This document shows positions 7,574-14,066 of a DNA stretch of 41,852 nucleotides, piece after piece. Made by a program: the position numbers and the translations under genes. The DNA comes from Streptacidiphilus carbonis. Its GTDB lineage: Bacteria; Actinomycetota; Actinomycetes; Streptomycetales; Streptomycetaceae. Location of the stretch: assembly GCF_000787775.1 (NCBI RefSeq), contig NZ_BBPM01000017.1, positions 1 through 41,852 on the forward strand, written 5' to 3'. The first letter of the stretch is position 1; the number at the start of each line of letters is the position of its first letter. The notes beneath the pieces are model-generated. The model was not told the origin of the DNA and searched no databases. It was given only the letters and a program-made list of their open reading frames with translations.

Positions 7574-8143
7574 TCAGGCCAGGCGGACCAGACCGTTGAG
7601 CATCTTCTCCAGTAGATCGTTGTTCGCGTTGAAGCTGGCCACAGATGCGGCGATGTTCTCCTCTTGGTCCATGTCCTGCCAGGAGACGGTGTAACCAGCG
7701 TCGCGGGAGAGTTGGGCGAGGAAGGCGCGCTGGGTGCGACCGTTGCCTTCCCGGAATGGGTGAATAGCGTTCACGTCGCCGCAGAGGTCGGCCAGGGCTC
7801 TGACGAAACCCGGGCGGTCCAGGCCGCGTAGGTGGTGGTTGTCGGCGAGCCGGTGGAACACGTCCTCTGCGAATGGGACGATGTTGATCGACGGGCAGAA
7901 CGATGTGCCTTTGGAGATCTCTACGGTCCGCAGTTCCCCAGCCCAGGGATACACGCAGCCGAAGATCTGGCGGTGGAACGCCTGTAAGTGGGCGAGGTCG
8001 TAGCCGCCGGGCAGGGGCTCGGCGTCCAGGATCGCGAGTTCTACGACGGCCAGATCCGCCTCGGCTTCGGCCAGCACAGCTGGGTCCGTGATGCCGAGCT
8101 TGTTGCGGAAGGTGCCGTTGGGCTCGACGTAGGGGTCGGTCAC
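7574..8143 (-). CDS. Fic family AMP-transferase toxin
   Basis: A 189-residue Fic-domain protein. Fic enzymes transfer AMP (or other phosphate-containing groups) from a nucleotide to hydroxyl side chains of target proteins. The catalytic motif HPFREGNGRTQR begins at His128 and is intact, including the acidic residue and both arginines. The flap region YPWAGELRTVEISKGTSFCP is also canonical. The GTG start overlaps the antitoxin's TGA as GTGA (8140-8143), so toxin synthesis is coupled to antitoxin translation. There is no inhibitory helix inside this protein, so inhibition must come from the partner gene (a class I arrangement). The target is unknown; VbhT-like Fic toxins AMPylate DNA gyrase and topoisomerase IV. 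Confidence 0.92.
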   Translation of the reverse strand: MTDPYVEPNGTFRNKLGITDPAVLAEAEADLAVVELAILDAEPLPGGYDLAHLQAFHRQIFGCVYPWAGELRTVEISKGTSFCPSINIVPFAEDVFHRLADNHHLRGLDRPGFVRALADLCGDVNAIHPFREGNGRTQRAFLAQLSRDAGYTVSWQDMDQEENIAASVASFNANNDLLEKMLNGLVRLA

Positions 8144-8850
8144 TCAGCAGCCTCGCGGGTATGGCGGGCGAGAGCGCGGGCACGCAGAGCTGCGGCATCG
8201 AGCTCGCCGCGGGCGTAGGCGTTCAGGTCGGCGGTGGTGTCCGCGCTGACCCGCAGTCCCTCCACCTCGGTGGAGCGGACGGCTGAGGCAACAGCCGCGC
8301 GACGGCGCTGGGCCTGCTCGTTCTGTTCGCGCCGCTGGTATTCCTCCAGAGATGCGACGTCCACGCGGCGATGAGTGCCGACTCTGCGGAACTCGATCAC
8401 GCCCTTATCGAGCAGCTTGACCAGGTGCGGCCGGGAAACACCCAGAGTCTTTGCTGCCTGGATGGTTGACAGTTCCATGCTCTTGGCGATCACCTCGACC
8501 GCACGACCGGAGGCAATGAGCGCCATGGTCTCCACGAGGACCGCCAGGGCCTCACGCGGCACCTCCATGGTGACCTTGCCCGCCTCGGCGACGGTGACGT
8601 GGAACGTCTCCGCGCTGCTGGTGAGTGCGTCACGCAGGCACGGAACGGCCTCCTCCGTGGTGCGTTTGCGCTGCTCCTTCCGGGCGCGCTGCACCTGGGG
8701 CCCGCGTAGCGGCAGCAAGTCCTCTGCGGGGCGCTTCCGCGTCTTCTTCTTGGCGCGTGACGTCTGAGGCTCGTGGGCGATGCCTACTGTCTCGCCGTTG
8801 GGTTGCCGCTTCTGCTTGATTGGCTTTTGCTCCTGGTGGGTCACAGGCAT
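8140..8850 (-). CDS. HTH DNA-binding antitoxin with VbhA-type Fic-inhibitory motif
   Basis: About 236 residues in three parts. Residues 1-75 are a Lys/Arg/Gln-rich tail. Residues about 95-175 are an excisionase/MerR-like HTH domain (TIQAAKTLGVSRPHLVKLLD, then FRRVGTHRRV). The C-terminal segment STEVEG ... TADLNAYARGELDAAALRAR resembles VbhA antitoxins: STEVEG fits the Fic-inhibitory motif [S/T]xxxE[G/N], whose Glu blocks ATP gamma-phosphate positioning. One protein therefore probably both represses the operon and neutralises the Fic toxin. The ATG at 8850 has GGGGA 8 nt upstream; GTG at 8871 is an alternative. The promoter and repeated elements lie just upstream. Confidence 0.82.
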   Translation of the reverse strand: MPVTHQEQKPIKQKRQPNGETVGIAHEPQTSRAKKKTRKRPAEDLLPLRGPQVQRARKEQRKRTTEEAVPCLRDALTSSAETFHVTVAEAGKVTMEVPREALAVLVETMALIASGRAVEVIAKSMELSTIQAAKTLGVSRPHLVKLLDKGVIEFRRVGTHRRVDVASLEEYQRREQNEQAQRRRAAVASAVRSTEVEGLRVSADTTADLNAYARGELDAAALRARALARHTREAAE

Positions 8851-8893
8851 TGGATGCGTCCCCGGCTTCACTGGCTAACCGTCGTCATCCGCA

Positions 8894-8933
8894 ATCATAT
8901 GAAACAAGTGAGCCAAGTGCAATATGTGAAACT
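8894..8933 (-). promoter_or_regulatory. toxin-antitoxin promoter with operator repeats
   Basis: On the minus strand TTGCAC (8922-8917) and TATGAT (8899-8894) are separated by exactly 17 bp, a near-consensus housekeeping promoter with its start near 8887. The promoter is overlaid by repeats visible on the plus strand: ATATGAAAC (8898-8906) and ATATGTGAAAC (8922-8932), plus AAGTG twice (8906-8910, 8915-8919). They are good operator candidates for the HTH antitoxin. This stretch is strikingly AT-rich for the window. Confidence 0.6.
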
Positions 8934-9060
8934 ACCTATAGTGACTGGCTGGCAGCTGCGGGTGGCCGAAGGGGCGCCTCGCGCGACACAACAAGACTGT
9001 GTCCACACCGGATCGCTCAGCACCTACGGGGCGCAATGCGCACACCAGAGGGAATACAGC

Positions 9061-9467
9061 GGACGAGTCGGCCTGTACGCCGGGTTTTGTCTCGCGGGGG
9101 CCTTGCGGCCCGCGCGGAGGCGGTCATCCATCTACGGCTGCCGTTGCCGACAGCCTCCAGCGGTCTACCCGCAGGCTCGGGCGGGCAACCCTCGAACGCC
9201 TGCGCGGAGCGCCTCGCGGCGCTCCATCTTGACCTTGCTCCAGGTGGGGTTTACCTAGCTGCCCAGGTCACCCTGGGCACTGGTGGTCTCTTACACCACC
9301 GTTTCACCCTTACCGGCGGCCGAAGCCGCCGGCGGTCTGTTTTCTGTGGCACTTTCCCGCGGGTCACCCCGGGTGGGCGTTACCCACCACCCTGCCGTGT
9401 GGAGCCCGGACGTTCCTCGGCACACCCCGTGAAGGGTGCAACGCGACCGCCCGGCCGGCTCGTCCGC
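9061..9467 (-). ncRNA. rnpB: RNase P RNA, bacterial class A
   Basis: This is the catalytic RNA of RNase P, which matures the 5' ends of tRNAs. On the minus strand the 5' end GGACGAG (9465-9459) pairs with CTCGTCC (9067-9061) to close helix P1. Conserved elements follow in order: GAGGAACGTCCGGGCTCC, ACAGAAAACAGACCGCC, GGTAAGGGTGAAACGGTGG, TAAACCCCACCTGGAGCAAG, and the 3' part AGATGGATGACCGCC ... AAAACCCGGCGTACAGGCCG. The length of about 405 nt is typical for actinomycetes. A TACCAT -10 box lies at 9483-9478. The promoter and first about 50 nt are duplicated at 11761-11857. The ends are placed from helix P1 and could shift by a few bases. Confidence 0.96.
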
Positions 9468-9513
9468 CGTGTGGACCATGGTAGCGGCTCCCGGGAGGGC
9501 GCCGGCCCCGTGA
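9418..9513 (-). repeat. rnpB promoter and 5' end, copy A (intact)
   Basis: This is the functional copy, running from the rnpB promoter into its first helices. It is matched by copy B about 2.3 kb away in the same orientation. The shared core from AGGGTGCAACGCGA to TAGCGG differs by five substitutions and two single-base indels over about 56 positions, and similarity extends through AGGGCGCC and CCCCGTGA on the promoter side. The stop of the second dioxygenase gene lies only 10 bp outside this copy. Confidence 0.75.
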
Positions 9514-9523
9514 TCGGTTGTGT

Positions 9524-10300
9524 TCAAGGTCGGACGGGCGGCATGAGATCGCTCTCGCTGACGGTGTAGGTCAGCGGGGGATAGATGAAGTCCGTTTCAT
9601 TGTTCTCGCGGCGTCGGAGTTGGTAGAACTCACGCTTCTGCTCATCGTCGGCCGGCATGAGGCGCGCGCCCTGCGGGAGGTACGCCTGTCCGTCGCGAAA
9701 GCGGACGAAGGTCTTTGAGGTTCGAAACGTCAGGCCCATCCACTGGTTGTCCGCCGGACGGATGCGCGCGTCCAGCACGATCTTGTGCTTGAGTCGCCGA
9801 TTCGATTTGACGGAGAAGGCGATGACAGTGTTGTGAGTGAGAGGGATCTCAAACGTTTCACCATCCGACCCCTTTGATTCGAAGATAAGCTTCCTCGGCG
9901 GCCCCAGTTCGGGGTGCTCGTAACAGGAGAAGACGGCGATAAACGACTCGTCAGCCAGATCAAGGGCTTGGTCGGAATGGCTGCCCATGGTTGTGTAAGC
10001 GTTTGTGTAGCACTCGATGAGGGCGTTGTTGAAGCCGACGGAAAGCGCCGCACAGCCTTGGATCTGCTGTGCCAGCCGTTCATGCACCGTACTGAAACAC
10101 TGCGCCGGGCTGCCGTACCGAGTAGTTGTACGTACGAGAGGAACACCGCCCGCCTCGTCGAGCCTGGTCAGCACGGCGCCGCGCCGGCCTTTGCCCACGT
10201 CCTCCAGACGAGCCGAATTCGACAGCTCCGCAAAGAGGTTCCCCTCGATTGGCAGGGCATACGAAAGGATCTCGTCCGAGATCCTAGACTCGGGGGGCAA
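9524..10300 (-). CDS. AlkB-like 2OG-Fe(II) dioxygenase, gene 2 of a tandem pair
   Basis: A 258-residue predicted 2-oxoglutarate- and Fe(II)-dependent dioxygenase. The facial triad is complete: His108-x-Asp110 in TTMGSHSDQALDL and His172 in NRRLKHKIVLD. Arg193 in GLTFRTS would bind 2-oxoglutarate, and LTFR matches the C-terminal signature of AlkB DNA/RNA demethylases. An N-x-Y pair precedes the HxD, as in AlkB. The start is TTG at 10300, supported by GGAG 6-7 nt upstream and by the 17-nt overlap with the preceding stop. The upstream gene encodes a paralogue with the same spacing of catalytic residues. GC content appears well below that of the flanking core genes, suggesting transfer. The substrate is unknown; nucleic acid is an inference from the AlkB-like motif. 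Confidence 0.75.
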   Translation of the reverse strand: MPPESRISDEILSYALPIEGNLFAELSNSARLEDVGKGRRGAVLTRLDEAGGVPLVRTTTRYGSPAQCFSTVHERLAQQIQGCAALSVGFNNALIECYTNAYTTMGSHSDQALDLADESFIAVFSCYEHPELGPPRKLIFESKGSDGETFEIPLTHNTVIAFSVKSNRRLKHKIVLDARIRPADNQWMGLTFRTSKTFVRFRDGQAYLPQGARLMPADDEQKREFYQLRRRENNETDFIYPPLTYTVSESDLMPPVRP

Positions 10301-11513
10301 CGTAGTCTCCAGTATTCATGCTGAAGAGCAGTTCTTCGCCGTAGTCGATGAAGGACGAGGTCCTGTTCTCCTCGGCGTACAGCCTGCGCAGGCTGTCCAT
10401 GCCGGCCTGTGTGGGTGGCTCCAGCTTCGCCAGATCGCCGGCCATTTTGAGGAACGTGTGGCCGTTCTTGTGAACGGCTTCGGCATTCGAACAACGCACC
10501 ACGTAGCCGAGACGGGTCGGGAGCAACTCGGCGTCCAGCGCTGAGGGCCGGATTTCGTGGGTATACAGGCGGTTGGTCGACAGCGGCATGAAGAACACGG
10601 AGCCGGGGTAGAGCGTGATGGCGAACTGCACAGGGAGCGCGACGCCGTCGCCTGCTTCGGACGGATCCTTGAGGCGAAAGTGGAGTTTGGTCAGTCCGCT
10701 GGTGCCCTTTACGCCGTAGTCGAAGGCGTCTTCGGCCAGAGGCTGCAGTTTGTCGAGCCCGTCGTAGAAGGTGCAGAAGGCCATGATGCCGTTGACGGGC
10801 ATGTCCTTGGTCTTGTCGGCATGGGACGAGATCTTGGCCTTGGACTGCTTGCGCTCGGCCGTGGCGAGGGTGTTGTGGTAGATCTGAGCGAGAACGTGAT
10901 TCAGCGGCGCATGGTTCTGAAAGACGGCCGCGGCCTCGCGGTTCAGAGCCTCGACGATGGACGCGTCCGTCGGGCGGAAGGTCTCGGTCGGCCCCGATAG
11001 ATTCGTGGAGCACCGGAGCAGGCGGAAATGCAGTTCGTCACCGGTTTGCGTGACGGGCGTCAGATAGATCCCGCTGCGGTGGGCCGTTCCGGGCTTGGTG
11101 GACTCCGTCAGGGACTGGAACTCGTGCTCCGCACTGATCCGTCCGAAGTGATCGGCGTCGAGGTCGAAAAAGCGACGGTAGTACACGCCGGCGCCGTGTA
11201 CGCGGACGGGCACCCGGCCGAGGTCCACCAGAGCCCAAGCGCGGCGGTCGTCCTCTTGGTAACCGTGTGACAGCCCCCGCACAACGAATACCCGGGCCGC
11301 CGCATCCAACCGGCGGCCGCTGATCCCGGATACGTCGCCACACAGGTAGACGGTCTTCTGTGCGAGGTCGAGTGATCCGGATGCAAGGTCTTCCGGCGTG
11401 ACCGTGGACCCGAAAAAGTCTCTGACCAAGTCATGGTTCTGCAGCGGTGAAGGCGCAACCAGGATGTTGCTCGCGTCCACGATGCCGGCTTCCGCCGGCT
11501 CTGCTGTGCCCAT
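10284..11513 (-). CDS. 2OG-Fe(II) dioxygenase-like protein with long N-terminal domain, gene 1 of pair
   Basis: About 409 residues. The C-terminal half is a double-stranded beta-helix dioxygenase: His-x-Asp in KISSHADKTKDMP (about residues 231-233), distal His in NRLYTHEIRP (about 319) and Arg in RLGYVVRCS (about 340). It aligns by motif with the smaller neighbour (SHxDxxxDM, NRxxxHxI, R-T/C-S), so the two are probably ancient paralogues. The first about 190 residues (AQKTVYLCGDVSGISGRRLD, RAWALVDLGRVPVRVHGAGV) match no family I recognise. The ATG at 11513 was chosen over an in-frame GTG at 11546; neither has a strong ribosome site. Both catalytic centres look intact, so the pair may form a heteromer or act sequentially. 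Function unknown. Confidence 0.68.
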   Translation of the reverse strand: MGTAEPAEAGIVDASNILVAPSPLQNHDLVRDFFGSTVTPEDLASGSLDLAQKTVYLCGDVSGISGRRLDAAARVFVVRGLSHGYQEDDRRAWALVDLGRVPVRVHGAGVYYRRFFDLDADHFGRISAEHEFQSLTESTKPGTAHRSGIYLTPVTQTGDELHFRLLRCSTNLSGPTETFRPTDASIVEALNREAAAVFQNHAPLNHVLAQIYHNTLATAERKQSKAKISSHADKTKDMPVNGIMAFCTFYDGLDKLQPLAEDAFDYGVKGTSGLTKLHFRLKDPSEAGDGVALPVQFAITLYPGSVFFMPLSTNRLYTHEIRPSALDAELLPTRLGYVVRCSNAEAVHKNGHTFLKMAGDLAKLEPPTQAGMDSLRRLYAEENRTSSFIDYGEELLFSMNTGDYVAPRV

Positions 11514-11760
11514 CAAACCGTATCTGCCATTCGCGCCCCAATGCACGAACCCGCAGAGCCAACCAGGCGGCTTGCCAGTCCGTTTGACCTACTTGCGTGG
11601 ACTTCCGGACGGTACTCTCTGCCCGTCCGTTGAACCCTGCCGATGCTCTCATGAGGCTCGAAAGCGGGCAACGGGCTGCTGAGGCCCCACACTGCCGAAC
11701 GGATCTCCGGCGGCGCCGGCCGCACCCACTGCAGGAACCGGCTCGCCCGCCTCCACCGCC

Positions 11761-11857
11761 CGGCAGACCCAGCCAGGGTGCAACGCGATCGCCCGCCGGC
11801 TCACCCTCCGTGTGGACGATGGCTAGCGGGGTCGAAGCAGGGCGCCCACCCCCGTGA
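11761..11857 (-). repeat. rnpB promoter and 5' end, copy B (diverged fragment)
   Basis: About 97 bp homologous to 9418-9513 in the same orientation. The -10 region reads TAGCCAT instead of TACCAT because of a one-base insertion, and the P1 strand GGACGAG is changed to AGGGTGAG. Homology stops before the rest of rnpB, so this cannot be a second functional RNase P RNA. It lies upstream of the dioxygenase pair and points toward it, so any residual promoter activity would transcribe that pair. The remaining sequence of the 11514-11944 gap shows no gene. Confidence 0.72.
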
Positions 11858-11944
11858 CTTCGGCGAAGTCGTCTCGTTGGGCGATAAAGTCGGTTGTGAC
11901 CGCCACGCGCTCGGGAACCGGCGACGTCGGGGAGGAGTAGTCAC

Positions 11945-12508
11945 ATGATGGTTGCGCACGAGGTGTTCACCTACGAGGAACTGCTCGACATTCTCGAGAA
12001 CTTCGAAGCTCCCCCTGGTTTCAAGTCCGAACTGGTACGCGGGGAGATCGTCTTGTCACCTCAGGGGCGTGTGCACAGCGAAATCATCCTGGCTGGGCAA
12101 GTTGCCGCCATGGCTGCCGGGCTGCCGCGCTGGCGGGCCATCTCGGACGTACTGAGTCCGTTCCCCCACACCCGGAGCGGCTTCTGCCCCGATGTGTCGA
12201 TCCTGCGGAGCAGTGCCTCCAGGACCGCCAGGCCGCTGCCGCGAAGCGATATCGCAGCCGCGATCGAGGTCGTCTCGGGTGATCTCGGCGAGAAGGCCTA
12301 CGGGATCAAGGTGCAGGAGTACGCGGTCGCCGGGATCGAGGCCTACCTCATCGCCGACCCGTACAAGGGCCTCTGCACGCTGTTCACCGGGCCGGAGAAC
12401 GGGGTGTACCCGGAACCCGAGACCTACCCGTTCGGCGAGACGGTGAGGTTCACCGCGGACGGCACCGAGTTTGTGCTCGACACCTCCGATTGGCCGCGCA
12501 TCGGCTGA
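11945..12508 (+). CDS. Uma2 family (DUF820) PD-(D/E)XK putative nuclease
   Basis: A 187-residue Uma2-family protein of the restriction-endonuclease-like fold, numerous in actinomycetes and cyanobacteria. The biological role is not firmly known. Typical parts are VFTYEELLDILENFEAPPGF, ELVRGEIVLSPQGRVHSEII, the catalytic CPDVSIL (Asp) and AAIEVVSGDLGEKAYGIKVQ (Glu and Lys), and the closing AGIEAYLIADPYKG. GGGAGGAG at 11931-11938 is an excellent ribosome site for the ATG at 11945. The gene is convergent with the RNB exonuclease, with only 22 bp between stops. Confidence 0.9.
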   Translation: MMVAHEVFTYEELLDILENFEAPPGFKSELVRGEIVLSPQGRVHSEIILAGQVAAMAAGLPRWRAISDVLSPFPHTRSGFCPDVSILRSSASRTARPLPRSDIAAAIEVVSGDLGEKAYGIKVQEYAVAGIEAYLIADPYKGLCTLFTGPENGVYPEPETYPFGETVRFTADGTEFVLDTSDWPRIG

Positions 12509-12530
12509 GAACCCGCACCCCGGAATGCAT

Positions 12531-13976
12531 TCACGCCGGGGCGAAGCGGATGGTGCGGGTGGCGGGGTCGGCGGTGGTGAGGCGGACGCGGAGGGGGTTG
12601 CCGAGTGGGAGCGGGGCCGCGTCGGGGCGGTCGTCGGTGAGGCGGGCGCGGACGGCTGGTTCGCGGAGTTGGACGGTGCCGGTGCGGTGCTTCCTCTCGT
12701 CCACGTCGATGACCACGCCGTCGAAGGTCTCGCCCTCGCGGCCGCACAGCAGTTCGGTCTCGACGAGGTCGACGCTGGCGCGTTCGACCTCGTGGGCGCG
12801 GCGGTCGCCGGTCTCCATCAGCCTGGGGATCTCCGGCAGCGCCGCCCGCACCCACGCCGGGACCGGTTCGCCCGCCGCCACCGCCACGCAGACCTCGCCC
12901 GCGAAGCGGTCCGCGAGCCGGCGCAGCGGTGCGGTGCAGTGCGCGTACGGGGCGGCGACGGCCGCGTGGCCGGGGTCGGACGGCAGGGTGCCGTCGAAGG
13001 CGGTGTAGGAAGCGCCGCGGAGCAGGCCGGTGCACTCGTTGAGGAAGGCGGCGTGGGCCGGGAGGGCGGGAGTGAGCGAGCGGATCAGCTGCGCGTACGG
13101 GAGACCGTCGGGCCAGTCCACGCCCAGGGCGGCGGCGACCAGGCGGAGCCGGTCGTGGGCGCTCTGCGGCGCCGCCGGGAGGGTCCGGAGCAGGCCGACG
13201 CCCGCGTCCAGCATCATCTCGGCCCCGGCCATGCCGGTGAGCAGGGAGATCTGCGCGTTCCAGGCGTCGGCCGGACGGGGTGCCCGGTAGCTGAGCTGGT
13301 AGCCGCCGTCCACCGGCTCGATCTCCTGCTCGGGGACGGGGAGGCTGATACCGCCGCGGTCCTGCTCGCGGGCCTCGCGCAGCGGCCCGACGACACCCAG
13401 CAGGGCGAGCGCCTCGTCCGCCGGGCCGGCGTCGATGGCCCGCTGCACGCCCGCGTAGTCGAGCTTGCGCCGGCTGCGGACCAGCGCGCGGCGCAGGTCC
13501 GCGACGAGCAGTACGCCGTCCGCGTCCAGGTCGAGTTGCCAGAGCAGGGCGGGCACGTCCTGGCCCGGGAGCAGGCTGGCCGCGCCCTCGGAGAGCTGGG
13601 GCGGGTGCAGCGGGACGCGCATGTCGGGGAAGTACAGGGTCTCCACCCGGCGGCGGGCCTCGGTGTCGATCGCGCCGCCGGGGTGGACGAAGGCGCCGAC
13701 GTCGGCGATGGCGTAGTGGACCCGGAAGCCGTGGCCGCGCCGCTCCAGGTGCATGGCCTGGTCGAGGTCGCGCGACTCGGGCGGGTCGACCGTGAAGAGG
13801 GGCAGGGTGGTGGCGTCCTCGGCCGGAAGGCTGGGCGTCCGCACGGCCTGCTCGACCTCTGCCAGTACCGCCGGCGGCCAGCCGCCCGGGATCTCCATCC
13901 TCGCCCGGAGCTCGGCGAGTTCGCTGTCGATCCGGGCGGTGCCTGCGGTGCGCAGGTTGAGATGGCGGCGAGGCAT
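12531..13976 (-). CDS. RNB-domain (RNase II/R family) 3'-5' exoribonuclease
   Basis: A 481-residue RNase II-type hydrolytic exoribonuclease acting on single-stranded RNA in the cytoplasm. The catalytic core is clear: DPPESRDLDQAMHLER supplies the metal-binding aspartates, then HYAIADVGAFVHPGGAIDTE and RRRVETLYFPDMRVPLHPPQ. CTAPLRRLADRFAGEVC near the C-terminus is the family's R/K-rich substrate loop. There is no obvious N-terminal cold-shock domain and only a short C-terminal S1-like region, as in the compact actinobacterial form. The start ATG fits the conserved opening PRRHLNLRTAG. It follows the alpha-galactosidase gene on the same strand, but a strong hairpin separates them. Confidence 0.93.
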   Translation of the reverse strand: MPRRHLNLRTAGTARIDSELAELRARMEIPGGWPPAVLAEVEQAVRTPSLPAEDATTLPLFTVDPPESRDLDQAMHLERRGHGFRVHYAIADVGAFVHPGGAIDTEARRRVETLYFPDMRVPLHPPQLSEGAASLLPGQDVPALLWQLDLDADGVLLVADLRRALVRSRRKLDYAGVQRAIDAGPADEALALLGVVGPLREAREQDRGGISLPVPEQEIEPVDGGYQLSYRAPRPADAWNAQISLLTGMAGAEMMLDAGVGLLRTLPAAPQSAHDRLRLVAAALGVDWPDGLPYAQLIRSLTPALPAHAAFLNECTGLLRGASYTAFDGTLPSDPGHAAVAAPYAHCTAPLRRLADRFAGEVCVAVAAGEPVPAWVRAALPEIPRLMETGDRRAHEVERASVDLVETELLCGREGETFDGVVIDVDERKHRTGTVQLREPAVRARLTDDRPDAAPLPLGNPLRVRLTTADPATRTIRFAPA

Positions 13977-13996
13977 GGCTGCAGCCTACGAGGGTG

Positions 13997-14028
13997 GGGC
14001 CGGGGACGCCCCTCAACGTCCCCGGCCC
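13997..14028. terminator. strong hairpin after the alpha-galactosidase gene
   Basis: A perfect 12-bp stem, GGGCCGGGGACG (13997-14008) with CGTCCCCGGCCC (14017-14028), and an 8-nt loop. It lies 39 bp past the alpha-galactosidase stop in the direction of transcription and just upstream of the RNB gene start. Confidence 0.75.
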
Positions 14029-14066
14029 GGTCATGGATTGCTGATTGCTCCTTCGGTGAGGCGGCG

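Noticed and set aside
8820-9569. A protein-coding gene on the plus strand across rnpB
   Set aside because: The sequence is explained by the highly conserved RNase P RNA on the other strand.
11761-11857. A second RNase P RNA gene
   Set aside because: Only the promoter and first helices are present; the P1 strand is altered and the catalytic core is absent.
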